A stretch of 64,000 nt of DNA. Origin: Scilla litardierei (taxonomy: Eukaryota; Streptophyta; Magnoliopsida; Asparagales; Asparagaceae). The position numbers and the translations under genes are program-made. Where the stretch lies: positions 144,431,637 to 144,495,636 of the forward strand of contig CM061142.1 of NCBI GenBank assembly GCA_030789695.1, in the 5' to 3' direction. Shown here one piece after another: positions 36,218 through 47,602 of the stretch (its first letter is position 1; each line of letters begins with the position of its first letter). The notes under the pieces were generated by a model. That model ran no database searches, was not told the origin of the DNA, and was given only the letters and a program-made list of their open reading frames with translations.

Positions 36218-39200
36218 GTATGAGATTAAGACTGATTATCTTCTAAATTTAATCTATGTAGCTATAGCTCAGCTTATTTCTACACATTGAAATGAGTTGA
36301 AAAGTAAAATAATGATATCTATATATATATCATGTATCAATTTTTATGATTACAGTTTTGAATATGAACCTTTTTTATATATGAACCTTTATTCTATTAA
36401 TTTATATGATTGCACCTAGGAGAAGAAGGTTAAGAAGGGGAAGAGGTTAAGAAGGGGAAGAGGCCATGTCCAATAGACCCAGGAGAAGAAGGTTAAGAAG
36501 GGGAAGAGATTTTTTTGTATCAATTTATATGATTACAATTTGAAAATATTTATAGGGCCACACTGTTTGAGTCCAAACTGTTCTTTACATTTCTTTATAT
36601 TTTGTTGGATAATTTCAGAAGTATTTTTGCAGTATCACTTTCTCCTGTTTTCTTCCTCCATCCACTTAATATGATGTCAAAAAATGAAAGGGGGAAAATA
36701 TACTTACAATAACAAGTAACAAAAGCATAACATGATTTGTGACATACTTCGCAACATTGGTTGACTGCATGACAAGTTGAGTTGATAGGATGACACATCT
36801 AAGGGATAAGTTTGTCATCGATACAATAAAAAAGGTTAGACAACAAAATAAGAGTTCATTTAAATAGTTCCTGCAGTTTTTGAAGTTCACTGGTGTTTGC
36901 CACATCCATGACTTTCTATTATGGTTCTTACCTGCTAAAGTAGAATTATGTATAAGTTCATTCAGCTGACATGCTAGCAGTAACTTTGTTTCTACCAAGA
37001 TTTGCAGTGTCAGTCAATTCTGAGGTGTATCTGGGAATATCATTTTGGATTTTTAGGTACCCAAGATGATACCAACCGGTATGACAACATGACCAGTATT
37101 ACAGTAAACAGCCCTACCAAGCCAAATCTTATTTTCACTTTAAGTGTGTTTCCTAAATTTCTAAAAGAAAATGTGGTTGAACTATAAAAGCATTTCCTTT
37201 CTCTCACACTTTGAGAACCCTGACAACCCATGAAAATCATATCATTCTTTTGGTGTTAACTGTTTAATCCATTAATCTTCGTATCCCATTGATGTCAAAG
37301 TTATAGTGCATGTAGATATCTTTTAGTTAGTCCTAGACTGATGCAATGTTCTTTATAGATATCTTATTATTATTTTGTCCTAAAACTTTTGGCTGATGCA
37401 ATGTCATGAGCTGAGCTGAAGAGAAATGTTTATGTTGTAACACAGTACCAATTTTTTAGTGGTTTACAACTTCTTTTTGTTCCATGTATTTTCAATGATT
37501 CTTTTTAATCAAATCATGTTTCACATTATGCAATATAATGTGGAAATTTATATCATGTTGATTTTGTGATAAAAAAGGAATCTTTGATGATAAATTTGTG
37601 AATTAATTGTAGGGATAAATGTTCAATTCTGAAGTGTGAGATTTCACAGGAAGTCGCATGCATTTCAACTGTATAGTTGTTTGATTGGGATCTTGGCACT
37701 TGCATTTAATTTCATACTATTTCTCTCATAAATGACTAAAAATAGTGGCTAAAAACTGCCATCCCTCACAAATCACTCACTCACTTTGCTACGATGAATT
37801 GACTACTGCTTCAAAGATATGATTTTCTTATAAAAAATTAATTAATTCATAGTTTTAGTTTGAGCATTTTTTATAAAACTTATATATTGTTTTTCTTAAA
37901 TGCAAGGTTCTTGGAAGTAGTGACGTAATTATAGAGATGAAAGGGAGATGAATCCATCGACCAAGGGGAGTGATTTCTCTGAATACGAGGTATCCACTGG
38001 AAATTATTCATGACACACACACTTTCTATTTGTCTTCTCTTTATTTATGTCATTCTTTTGTTTTCCTCTCCATTTGTTATTATTTATTCAGATCAGGAGA
38101 AGCAGCAACCACTCGAGAATCCACTGAACTCCAATTTGAGTAAAGACGCTGATGGCGATGAGGAGTCTATTTGGAGTGACTAAGGGAATTCGTTGGATAT
38201 CGATGATGTATGTTGAGATCTTTAGTTGAATCCATCACTTTATATGTACTAGGTTATGTAGTCCATTTGTATTACTGTTATAAACATAATATAATATTAA
38301 CATATTTGATTTAAATGTTGAAGTTCTGAGATGAAGAATTATAAGTAGTGCATTGTTTCCATTGGTAGGAAACAAAGGAAATGTCATTATTATTAGATGA
38401 ACATTCATAATGTGTAAAGTCTACTCAGGTTAGAGAACACATGCATATGCTTGGTCAAGCATTATCTCTCTTTGAATTCTTCCTTTCTGTAACTGCCTCT
38501 AGATGTTCCAATTAGAAAGAAATATGATTATATGACCCCCATTTTTTAATTTTTTTGGGGAAAAAGGTGGTGCTCGATGTGTATGCAAGTAAGAGGAAAG
38601 AGAGAAATTTTGTTTGCTTTTGGTGCTCACGTCTTGGGCTTGAATCGATGCAACTATGATTTTTTTGTTAAGCATTTGCCTTCAAATTGCCTGAAAATTG
38701 TTAAGCATTTACAGAAATGAGCATAGTAGATGGAAAATCCAAATGGTTGAACTAAAATCATACTTTAGCTTTCTATTTTGTCATTGTAGGGTAGAAACAT
38801 TTATTTTTCGATTTGTTCTTATTTGTATGCTGGTTTATGGATGAAATACACTAAACCTAGCCTAAAGCTCTTCTTCCTTTGGGCATCCAATTTCTGGTCA
38901 TCTTCAATAAGGTGAAATACACATACACGTTTATTACAACCATCACCTTTTACAATCGGCTAAGAGAGAATGACGTAGACATGCTCACTGATTTGTTTTT
39001 AAAACCTCTTTGGATCATATCATTATTTCTGTTTAATGCAGGTAGAACAAGGCTCTCGATCATTTGGATGTTGATGTAGAGGGGTTGAATTTCACAGTGA
39101 GAGGAGCATCCAGAAACTATTTTAATTTAAACAAGTAACCTGTTATAACCCTCAAGATGGAGAGTATCTTTATGCTTCCATTTTATTGATCACAGTTATC

Positions 39201-40058
39201 ATTTTTGTACATAAATAGCGCACCCAAGATTTATTCATTGTGTTCATATTTCGTGTTTAGGAGTATAAACTTCTTAATTGCCAGGTGTTGTAAAATCGAG
39301 CTTATATTATGGTATGTATCTACTTTTAAATTTATGATGTGCTTTATAGTTGTTTCATTTTAAAAAACTTATGTGATATATTGGGGTAAAATGAAATATG
39401 CATGGGGTGATGTTAATGGAATGCAACAAATTTTACTAGGGTATATTATTAAAAATTTATTTTTATTTTGCATGTCCACATTTTCGTATCATATATACCC
39501 GATACTCATATCATTATCAGTGCAACATAGGCTGAATATATTCTGATCGAGGACTTTCATTGTCAAGGTATCAAAATGTCCTTTAAAAATGGTGGGTTTC
39601 TATGAATGTTCGAGTTTCTCTTTTAATAAATGTATTTTAAGATTGATCATTTGAAATTTGGTTTCTGTGGTCCAAATGCTTAGATAATATGTTACTTTTA
39701 AGTTGTCTTAATTTTTGAGTCACAAGCAGTATATATTATTTCTGCCAGTTTGATTAAGTTTGATTCTTATGCTTTTATGTTTGTGCTTTTCTAAATGAAA
39801 AGGACGAGCTTGATAAACGAGCAGTGTACCCTATATTTCTTTGCAATTATTTGTTTACTAATGAATTATAACTTAATCTTAGTTGCATGTGAAATATGTT
39901 GAAATGTAATTTCCTTCCTTATCTCCTTTTTTTACCTTAGAATGTTGTTTGAAGCCAAACACAACATGTAAGTGGATGGTATATTGTTGGGAAAAAAGAA
40001 TATATGGACTGAAATTGTGAGAGCCCATATTATTTCTTTGTTGGTTTACATTACACAG
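36218..40058 (+). other. Helitron B spacer, no gene identified
   Basis: AT-rich, intron-like sequence. 36420-36510 has duplicated GAGAAGAAGGTTAAGAAGGG tracts (Lys-rich if translated). 38095-38185 has an acidic exon-like island (EKQQPLENPLNSNLSKDADG then DEESIWSD and a stop) preceded by an AG. 39045-39140 may be another island. None is assignable. Confidence 0.4.
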
Positions 40059-40345
40059 GTTATTGGTTGCATTGTTGCTGTTTCATCAACCCTTCATTTG
40101 GGAAAGGCAGGTCCAACGATGCACAATGCTTCATGTATTGCATCTATCCTGGGGCAAGGTGGGTTGCGATAATATAAACTTCCTGACATGTAAATGGCTG
40201 AGAAATTTCATGTCGAGATAGACATGATTTATAACCTGTATGGCTGGTATTGGGGTTGTTGCTGCTTTCCGTGCCCCGGTGGGTTGGGTGTTGTTTGCTG
40301 TTGAAACTGTGTCCTTATGGTATATCTCACTACTTCACCAATTCA
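40059..40345 (+). pseudogene. Captured CLC-type chloride channel/exchanger fragment
   Basis: The exon starts after ACACAG and reads IGCIVAVSSTLHLGKAGP, then SCIASILGQGG. GKxGP is a CLC ion-selectivity motif and the SCIASxLGQGG helix follows it in plant CLCs. A stop and a frameshift follow at about 40169-40225; homology resumes with VVAAFRAPVGWVLFAVE, matching the CLC AAAFRAPVGGVLFALEE block, where the key LFA/E region is partly altered (VETVS). In a living plant the family moves anions across endomembranes. This is only two adjoining segments of the membrane core and cannot be functional. Confidence 0.85.
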
Positions 40346-40861
40346 CAGTGGTCTGCATTTACATCTTTTGGTTATGCTATTTGATAAAGCTTACCAGTAT
40401 GTTTCAGAATTGTAGGCATGAATTAGATAAAATATTTTTAAATAGACATAACATCATCATTATTTCTAGAAAATAAACTATACAATGCTAGATTGATTTT
40501 GCATGGTTTAAAATATATCTTACACCCCCATCAAGTTGTAATAGTCAATATCTTTTTAGTTTCTGTAAATTAACTAGAAATTAATGTATACCACAATGTT
40601 ATGTTTACTTCAAATAAGACAGGTAGGCTTTCTGGTTCAATAAATTGTAGTTTAAGTTTTTGGCTATCAATAATCTATAACTTCGGCCAATTAATACTTC
40701 CATTTTTCTCTCCCTTTTCTTTTTTAGATCTTCATTAGTTTTCATAAAGAAACCGAATCGTCGCATGGCTGCATTGTTTTGCCATGGAAGTGTACTTTGT
40801 AGTTATCAAATTGATTTTTATTTTGGTTTTTTACTAATCGAGTATAACCTCTGATGTACAG
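40346..40861 (+). other. Intron-like spacer
   Basis: AT-rich with no open frame of note. It ends in a plausible acceptor (TGTACAG) before the next exon-like block. Confidence 0.4.
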
Positions 40862-40986
40862 CTGCAGTTGCTGCTTATGTCTGGGCATCCGTTGCTCCAC
40901 CGATGGGAGGTGTTCATGTTACACCTCCAAGCTGGAATATTGCTCCTTCGATAGAAGTTGCCCCTGCTCCAACTGGCTGGGAGTAG
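40862..40986 (+). pseudogene. Captured terminal-exon-like fragment, family unknown
   Basis: After an AG acceptor an open frame reads AAVAAYVWASVAPPMGGVHV, then a Pro-rich tail ending APAPTGWE and TAG (40984-40986). AT-rich, 3'-UTR-like sequence follows. It looks like the last exon of a gene with a hydrophobic then Pro-rich C-terminus. It is not part of the CLC core and I cannot name it. Confidence 0.4.
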
Positions 40987-42290
40987 CATGGCTACCGAGA
41001 TATTAGTGATTGAAGTTGCCCCTTGCATAGTCGTTTGGATGAACTAATTATATGTTGGTTTTTCAAGGATATTAGTGATTATAGGCTTTAGCTTAATCCT
41101 TATATTTTGTACTGAATCGGTACTTTTGTAGCAACAAGTGTGGGAAGAAACTGTAGAACATTGTAGCGCTCTGTTTTTTGCTTTTGTGTTGAACAGTTTC
41201 TTTGTTGCATTCAAACAAAGAGTGGTGGATTGAAGCTTATTTGTATGCTAAATGTAAATGCTAACAGCAAATTTTGTTTGATTAATTAATGACAATCGTT
41301 TCTTCAACATCATACATATTTGTATTCTATTTGTATTCTATTTGTATTCTGTTGTATGGATATAGACAGTGTACATTGTTTTGAAAACAGATTACAAAAA
41401 CAAGTTGTTGCAACAACTAATTGCTGCCAAGTTTACATTCCAGGTCTGATATAGCCAGTTATAGCCTGTTTTGATATAGCCAAGTATGCAAGAAGACATA
41501 AATGTAAGCTGGTTGTTTTAGTTTGAAGACATGCAATTTGTATGCATCAACAAGAGAAAACATCAGAATGACTGGTATATTGAAGTGAGCTTACAGTTTG
41601 AATGCATATATGTTGGAATTGGAAAGCTGGTGTTTGCTTGGGTCTCTCTGTTGATGCATTCAAACTCTAATTAGATTTAACCCTAATCCTCTGTTGATAT
41701 TTTCTCTTTCTTGATGCATTCAAACTATAGCATTCAAACCAAAACAACCAGCTAATTAGTTGTACGCATTCAAACTATATGCATTCAAACCGTAAGTTGA
41801 TTGTTTTAGTTTGAAAACATATGGTGAGCTTACATATGCATTTAAACTCTAATTAGATTTCATGATGCTTCAGGTTGCTTTAGTTTGCTTCCAGCTTCAA
41901 GTTGATATAGCCAACTTTACATCAAAATAGGACACATAGTATGATACAAAAGAAAATTCTGAAAAAAAGTTGTGTTGTAAAATCAATATTTTTGTGCAGA
42001 TTGTATGCTTAACCCATGTGAACCCATGTGCCCTTCATATTATCATCAAAGTATGACATGAAACTGAAGAAGCCAAACAACCTAAATTTTAATACGCAAC
42101 CACTCCAACTATCATATGTTAATTCAATTTTTTCATACATTGTACACATAAAACCTAACATTACAAATACACTAAAGATAAGCTTTGAGTATTATGCATC
42201 CTATGACAATCATCAAAAAATAAATTCCCACAAGACACGTGAAACACCCACAAATGAAAGAGTTATTCAATACAGATAGAAGAATGAGGC
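40987..42290. other. AT-rich Helitron B distal region with short repeats
   Basis: No gene. TTTGTATTCTA occurs three times in tandem at about 41320-41353. TGCATTCAAACT(C/A)TA and the reverse-type AGTTTGAATGCAT recur between 41520 and 41860, giving scattered inverted repeats. Confidence 0.5.
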
Positions 42291-42295
42291 TTGGG

Positions 42296-42545
42296 TCGAG
42301 CGGCGCCGAAGGCGCTCGCGTCGAAACTAAATTTTTGTTCGTTTAGATTTTGAAGGGGAAAATAATTTTTGGGGAGAACAATTCTTTGAGGGGATATCTT
42401 AAATGAACCGTGCAAATTTTTTGTTCTACACCGAAGGCGCCCGCGCCGAATTTGTTGTTCCGCGCTGAAGGTGCATGCACCGATTTCGTTGTTCCACGCC
42501 GAATGCGTCCGTGTCGCTAAATATTTTTACGCTAATTTGTTGTTC
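42296..42545. repeat. GC-rich imperfect repeats near the Helitron B 3' end
   Basis: Units of the form TTTGTTGTTCCGCGC followed by self-complementary GAAGGCGCCCGCGCCGAA-like sequence occur about four times (near 42300, 42430, 42470 and 42535), each with different substitutions. They stand out against the AT-rich surroundings and can form hairpins. Confidence 0.7.
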
Positions 42546-42613
42546 CGCGCAATTTTGACAGTGGAAATAATTTTTTGGGGAACAAAGATTTTGCGGGGGA
42601 AATCTTAATTGAA

Positions 42614-42642
42614 CCGTGCCCGCGGGCACGAGGTATGACTAG
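42614..42642 (+). other. Helitron B 3' terminus (hairpin and CTAG)
   Basis: Stem CGTGCCC / GGGCACG around GC, then AGGTATGA and CTAG. Helitron C begins at the next base. Confidence 0.85.
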
Positions 42643-43450
42643 TCTATATTATAAAAGAGGGATGTTATCAAGAGAAATTGGATAAGAGATATCGGAAAAG
42701 AGAAATTGGATAAGAGATATCTATATTATAAAAGAGGGATGTTATCAAGAGAAATTGGAAAAGAGAAATTGGATAAGAGATATCTATATTATAAAAGAGG
42801 GATGTTATCAAGAGAAATTGGATAAGAGATATTGGAAAAGAGAAATTGGATAAGAGATATCTATATTATAAAAGAGGGATGTTATCAAGAGAAATTGGAT
42901 AAGAGATATTGGACAAGAGAAATTGGATAAGAGATATCTATATTATAAGAGAGGGATGTTATCAAGAGAAATTGGATAAGAGATATCTATATTATAAAAG
43001 AGGGATGTTATCAAGAGAAATTGGATAAGAGATATTGGGAAAGAGAAATTGGATAAGAGATATTGGACATGAGAAATTGGATAAGAGATATCTATATTAT
43101 AAATGAGGGATGTTATCAAGAGAAATTGGATTAGAGATATTGGACAAGATGAATTGGATAAGAGATATCGATATTATAAAAGAGGGATGTTAGCAAGAGA
43201 AATTGAATAAGAGATATTGGACAATAGAAATTGGATAAGAGTGATGTTATCAAGAGAAATTGGATAAGGGATATCTATATTACAAACGAGAGATGTAATC
43301 AAGAGAAATTGGGTAAGAGATATTGGACAAGAGAAATTGGATAAGGGATATCTATTATATAAAAGACGGATGTTATCAAGAGAAATTGATAAGAGAATTT
43401 GGACATGAGAAATTGGATAAGAGAATTTGGATATCTATTATATAAAACAG
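42643..43450. repeat. Minisatellite array of Helitron C
   Basis: Mostly 77-bp units as in Helitron B, with more divergence and several truncated units after 43180. The last units (from about 43340) switch to the 84-bp type of Helitron A (GAATTTGGACATGAG). The final unit has the AAAACAGGGA variant but continues AAATTGAATAAG instead of TGTTATCATG. Confidence 0.93.
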
Positions 43451-43822
43451 GGAAATTGAATAAGAGAAAATATAAGAGATGAGATTTTGAGTGATAAAAG
43501 AGGAGGTGGGGAATTTTGCACATACAACCCCGGTTTTTGTATTTTTGCCTATGGACCCTCCCCACACACACACCCACACTTTTTATTCTCACCCCTTCCG
43601 GCCATTTTTTTCCAGTTCTATGAAGATTTTGAATCTTATCATACTAGGACAAAGCTTTGTCCTACGTGGCAAGTTTGTCCTAGGTGGTAATGACAATTTT
43701 GGGGGGACTTAAATTTTGGGGGAAAACTTAAATTTTGGGGGAAACCTGAAATTTTGTGGGAAAACTTGAAATTTGGTTGAACTTGAAATTTGTGGGGGAG
43801 AAAAACTCAGCCATTAAATAAA
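43451..43822 (+). other. Helitron C body and 3' subterminal region
   Basis: No gene. Includes a CACACACACCCACAC stretch near 43562, a possible inverted pair TTTGTCCTACGTGGCAAG / TTTGTCCTAGGTGG in direct orientation near 43656-43688, and four AAATTTTGGGGGAAAAC-like repeats at 43700-43800. Confidence 0.5.
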
Positions 43823-43852
43823 CCGTGCCCTATGGGCACCGGTAATGACTAG
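43823..43852 (+). other. Helitron C 3' terminus (hairpin and CTAG)
   Basis: Stem GTGCCC / GGGCAC around TAT, extended imperfectly by CC/GG, then TAATGA and CTAG. Confidence 0.82.
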
Positions 43853-43866
43853 TATATATATATATG

Positions 43867-45962
43867 AGGGATTCCTGTCGACCCTGGATGCGATATTGGA
43901 TCCAGTGAGGCTATTACCGCACCTGGAGGCGGAGGAGCGATTCCTGTCGACCCTGGAGGCGGCCACGTTCGCGGCGGCAATATTGGATCTCACGGCGGCG
44001 GTCAGGTGGAGCTCCATCAACGGACTAGGGTCTCGGTCATTGGGGAGCCTAGGTGGATCCTTCCCCGCGGAGGCGCTGGTGATGTTGGGGCGGGTGGTTC
44101 TTCATCAGGTGGATCTGGAGGAGGCTCTGCGGGTGGCTTTGCTCGTCAAGGTGGATCTGGGGATAACGTTCGGGCTTTGGCGGATGGAGTTGATCGGCGT
44201 TTTGCGAATGGATTTGGAAGTAACCATGCTTCAGGTGAAGGTTGGGTGGAAGTCCGTCGGGGGAGGCCACGGGATGATCGTGTTGCTAGGTCAAAACTTG
44301 GGCTTTCTTTGCCGGGGGGTCACCCACCCTCTGGACGAACTCGGACTGTGGGGAATTCTAGCTTCTCAGGCAAGGGTAGGGGTGATGCACGTAATGTGTT
44401 TGATGTTATTCCTCAGAGGCTTGATCACATACCCCCTAGGCCTAATGTTCCGGTCACTGTTGATACTAGTGCGGAAAAGAGATCGTGGCTTGATGTTTGT
44501 GCAGACCGTGGCTTGATGTTTATGTCTTGATGTCTTATGGGGCGGATCTTGCAATGTCGTTAGTGCCTCCGCTGATTCTTGAGGATGGCACCACCCGTGC
44601 GCGGGTCTCGGGGACATTGGTTGAACGGGGGGCGGAGAGGTGGAAGAACACTCTTGTGGGGTATGTCTTGGGTGATACCCCTTATTATGGTCAAATTGTG
44701 GCTTGGATGGAGAGACTTTGGAGGCTTAAGAAGAGGGTTCAAGTCTACTCCAAGGATAATGGGTTCTTTTATTTCAGATTCGAGTCGTCTGATGAATGTG
44801 AGAGGATTTTACGAGGGGGGCCTTGGCTGTTTAATGGAAGATTGGTAGTGTTGAAAAAGTGGAATCTGAATCTTCGTCATGATAGAGACATTCTCACTTC
44901 GGTACCGGTGTGGGTTCAGCTTCATGGTCTACCCTTATATATGTGGAATTTGGAGACCCTAAATATTATTGCCTCTGTGATTGGTACCCCTATGTGCTTG
45001 GATCGGGCCACTGCAAACTTGGAGAGGATTACCTATGCGAGGTGCCTTGTTGAGGTTGATGCTACGTTATCCTTACGGAAGTCTGTTGAAGTGGAATTAG
45101 ATGGGGGGAAATTATAACTCTTGAAGCCAAATTTGAAGGAGAGCCACCGAGGTGTAGTAAATGTGTCTGTTTTGGACACACTGATGCCCAGTGCCCTGGC
45201 GTGAACGAGCGCCCTTCAATCCAAGAAGTTGGAATTAATGCGGTGTCGGAGACGCATTGCTCGAAAGACAAGGTGGTAACTTCAGAAATCGGGTTGGAGA
45301 GGGGTTGCACTCAGGTGATCTCAGAAGTTGGGAATTCTTTGACTAACACTGCTGCCATACCGTATGTGGGTGACAATAATACTCATACAATGCCTGGAGT
45401 GGTGATTGGAGTTACGGAGACTGAGATTGCTCAGGCTGCCCTAGCGATGGTTGGTGGTATTCATCATTCTGTAGCTTCGGTGGGTGATCACAAAGATCTC
45501 TTGGTCGCCCCTGTGGATATTTCGAGGGCTGACCCCGAGCACAATCATGTTGATAACTCGCAAGCAGGGGCCTTGGGGAATATGGATCTGCTGGGGGGCC
45601 GCCAGTAGGGGTTGTACGTGCTCCCTCTAGCAATCACTCGGATGCTGATGGTCGTGCCCCTGTAAGGCCTATGAATAGGGCACCTGGCCTTGATGTGGAT
45701 GGCCGTGACTCTACGGTAAAGCACATGAGTGTTTCTCCGACTCTCCCTTCACTGTTAGATTGCCATTCCGTGGGGGGATGTGGATCTGATTCCGCAGGTG
45801 TTGGCGGTTGACAATCCATAGTGGGTGGAGGAGGAGATCACTCTTAAGCAGGCTGAGGAAGTCAGGAAGGCAAGGAAGAAGGCTGAATGCCAGGCTGAAT
45901 CCAGTGCTAGGCGGAGTGCCAGGATTCAGAATTGCATTCCCAAAAACCCGGTTAGTCAATGA
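43867..45962 (+). pseudogene. LINE 2 ORF1: DUF4283 and CCHC protein, frameshifted
   Basis: The N-terminal part is split over frames (43845-44516 and 44006-44530), with GATTCCTGTCGACCCTGGA repeated at about 43868 and 43939. The DUF4283 core is in 44497-45117: WKNTLVGYVLGDTPYYGQ, NGFFYFRFES, GGPWLFNGRLVVLKKW. After a frame change near 45110 the CCHC knuckle reads CSKCVCFGHTDAQC. The C-terminal linker runs to about 45962 in shifting frames. Its final frame ends in TGA overlapping the ORF2 ATG (ATGA at 45959-45962). Confidence 0.8.
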
Positions 45963-46804
45963 CGGTATTCATTTGGAATACTAGGGGGTTGAATAACCCT
46001 GTTCGTCGGCGGGATCTTAGGGACAGACTTACTGCTATTAAACCTTCTGCTATTATCCTTTTGGAGACGAAACTTAGGTCTATGGTGGCTTTTAACAGCT
46101 CTCTTCTGCCCAAACACTGGATTTCTTTTCACAACATGGACAAAGCTCTTGGCGGTAGGATTATAATGGCTTTGGATCCATCGGTTTGGAAGGCCACCCT
46201 CACCTCATCTTCTGATCAACATATCACAATCTCATGTACTAACTCAGGGGGCCTCTCTTGCACTATAACTGGAGTTTATGGTCGGAACACTATGGGTGAG
46301 CGGAAGGATTTGTGGAATTCACTTAAACGAGATGCGGCCTCTATGAATGATGGAGTTTGGATGGGTTGTGGGGATTTTAATTGTGTGCTTTCTGCTGCGG
46401 ACAAAATTGGGGGAAGGAGGTTGGAGCAAAAAATTCTCTTTGATTTCAATGATTGTATTAATTCCTGCCAGCTTCTACAGCTCAAGAGCACTGGTTGCAA
46501 GTACAGCTGGTGTAATAATAGAGTGGGTAATGGACGGATCTCAGCTCGGCTGGATAGAGTTTTCGTCAATTGTGATTGGCTCAGACTGCTCACTGATTCG
46601 TTTACGGAGTACCTGGATCCTATTACTAGTGACCATTCTCCTATGGTTGTCAGACTCCATCCTCATGTACATTCTGATCCCAAGCCCTTCAAATTCTTTA
46701 ATTATTGGAGCAAGTGTCCGGGGATTTCCGGAATTATTAATGAAAGCTGGGGGGGGGGGCTATGTGGCTGGCACACCTATGTATTGTGTGTCCCAAAAAC
46801 TTAA
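45959..46804 (+). pseudogene. LINE 2 ORF2 N-terminus: APE-type endonuclease with catalytic motifs intact
   Basis: 281 codons from ATG 45959. Motifs in order: NTRGLNNP (residues 6-13), LLETKLRS (metal-binding Glu, about 36), GVYGRNT, GCGDFNCVLSAADKIGG (catalytic Asp and Asn, about residue 140), DRVF, and TSDHSPMVV (catalytic Asp-His, about 225). All key residues are present, unlike in LINE 1. The frame fails after this at a G homopolymer (46749-46758), where a length change moves ORF2 into the next frame. Confidence 0.87.
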
Positions 46805-47602
46805 GAGGTTGAGACCTTTACTTCGCAAGTGGGCTAGTAATTATAATGCGAGTAAGTTGGTGAATTTGAGCCGTGCTAATCTGGAACCTATTAGGGGAAA
46901 CCCGCAGTTGTTAGCTGATGAATCTCTTCAAGCTCATGAGCAGGCCTCGATGAGGGAGTTAGCTAGTGCCATGAGTCTGGAGGAAGAGATGATCCGCCAA
47001 AAGAGTCGATAAAATTGGATCTCCCTGGGGGATCGCAATATTAAATTCTTTTATAATGCTATGAAGTCGAGAGAAAGCCACAACTGTTTAACTCATTTGG
47101 TGGATGCTCAGGGGAGGCAAACTAGCTCCTTTGATGTGCTGAAGAAGGAAGCTATTGATTTCTATGTGGGGTTATATAACCAAAATCACTATGAGGCTAC
47201 GTTCCGTACTATTACCCCTAAACGTATTCTTACTGAGGATGCATCCAACTGGCTGATCAGGAGAATTTCAGATGAGGAAATCAAGAATGTTGTTTTTCAG
47301 ATGAACCCCGACAAGGCCCCTGGGCCTGATGGATATAATGCACATTTCATTCAAGCCTATTGGTACAGGATTGGAGATGATGTATCTTTGGCGGTCAAAT
47401 CCTTCTTTGCTTCGGGCTCCCTCCTAAGGCAAGTAAATCACACCCATCTTACTCTTGTTCCTAAGAATTCAAATGCTTCCTCTCTTAATGACTATAGACC
47501 TATAGCATGCTGCAATGTTTTATATAAAATAGTCAGTAAGATCATCTGCAATAGGCTCAGGGTGGTGATTCATGAACTTATCTCGCCAAATCAGGTGGCC
47601 TT
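46747..47602 (+). pseudogene. LINE 2 ORF2: RT N-terminal part, interrupted
   Basis: In the frame after the G run: KLKRLRPLLRKW, a TAA at about 47010-47012, then in the same frame NWISLGDRNIKFFYNAMKSR, QMNPDKAPGPDGYN, the LTLVPK block and DYRPIACCNVLYKIVSK, and SPNQVAF. These are the RT0 to RT2 blocks of L1 elements. The catalytic FADD region is missing because the Athila element starts at 47603. Confidence 0.87.

Larger units (their letters stand above)
28069..42642 (+). mobile_element. Helitron B, non-autonomous, multi-gene fragment carrier
   Basis: It begins TCTATTATATAAAAGAGG immediately after the CTAG of Helitron A and ends with hairpin CGTGCCC-GC-GGGCACG and CTAG at 42639-42642. It contains a roughly 2-kb 5'-end array, then about 12 kb of DNA with pieces of at least three unrelated genes in plus orientation: hnRNP-Q/LIF2-like, GH35 beta-galactosidase and CLC channel. 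All are broken. No Rep/helicase is visible. Confidence 0.75.
42643..43852 (+). mobile_element. Helitron C, short non-autonomous copy (1.2 kb)
   Basis: It begins TCTATATTATAAAAGAGG right after Helitron B and ends with hairpin GTGCCC-TAT-GGGCAC and CTAG at 43849-43852, followed by T of the AT tract. It contains only a roughly 0.8-kb array, about 250 bp of unassigned sequence, and an A/G/T-rich 3' subterminal segment (AAATTTTGGGGGAAA motifs). It is the minimal form of the family. Confidence 0.8.
43853..47602 (+). mobile_element. L1-like LINE (LINE 2), truncated in RT by the Athila insertion
   Basis: Same family type as LINE 1 but in opposite orientation. It has ORF1 with DUF4283 and CCHC, an APE endonuclease, and the RT N-terminal half. 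It stops abruptly at 47602 after SPNQVAF, where the Athila LTR begins. The remaining RT should lie beyond the far Athila LTR, outside the window. It shares a 24-bp exact stretch, beginning CCAGTGAGGCTATTACCGCA, with ORF1 of LINE 1 (43900-43923 here; 7712-7735 reversed there), confirming relatedness. Confidence 0.88.
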
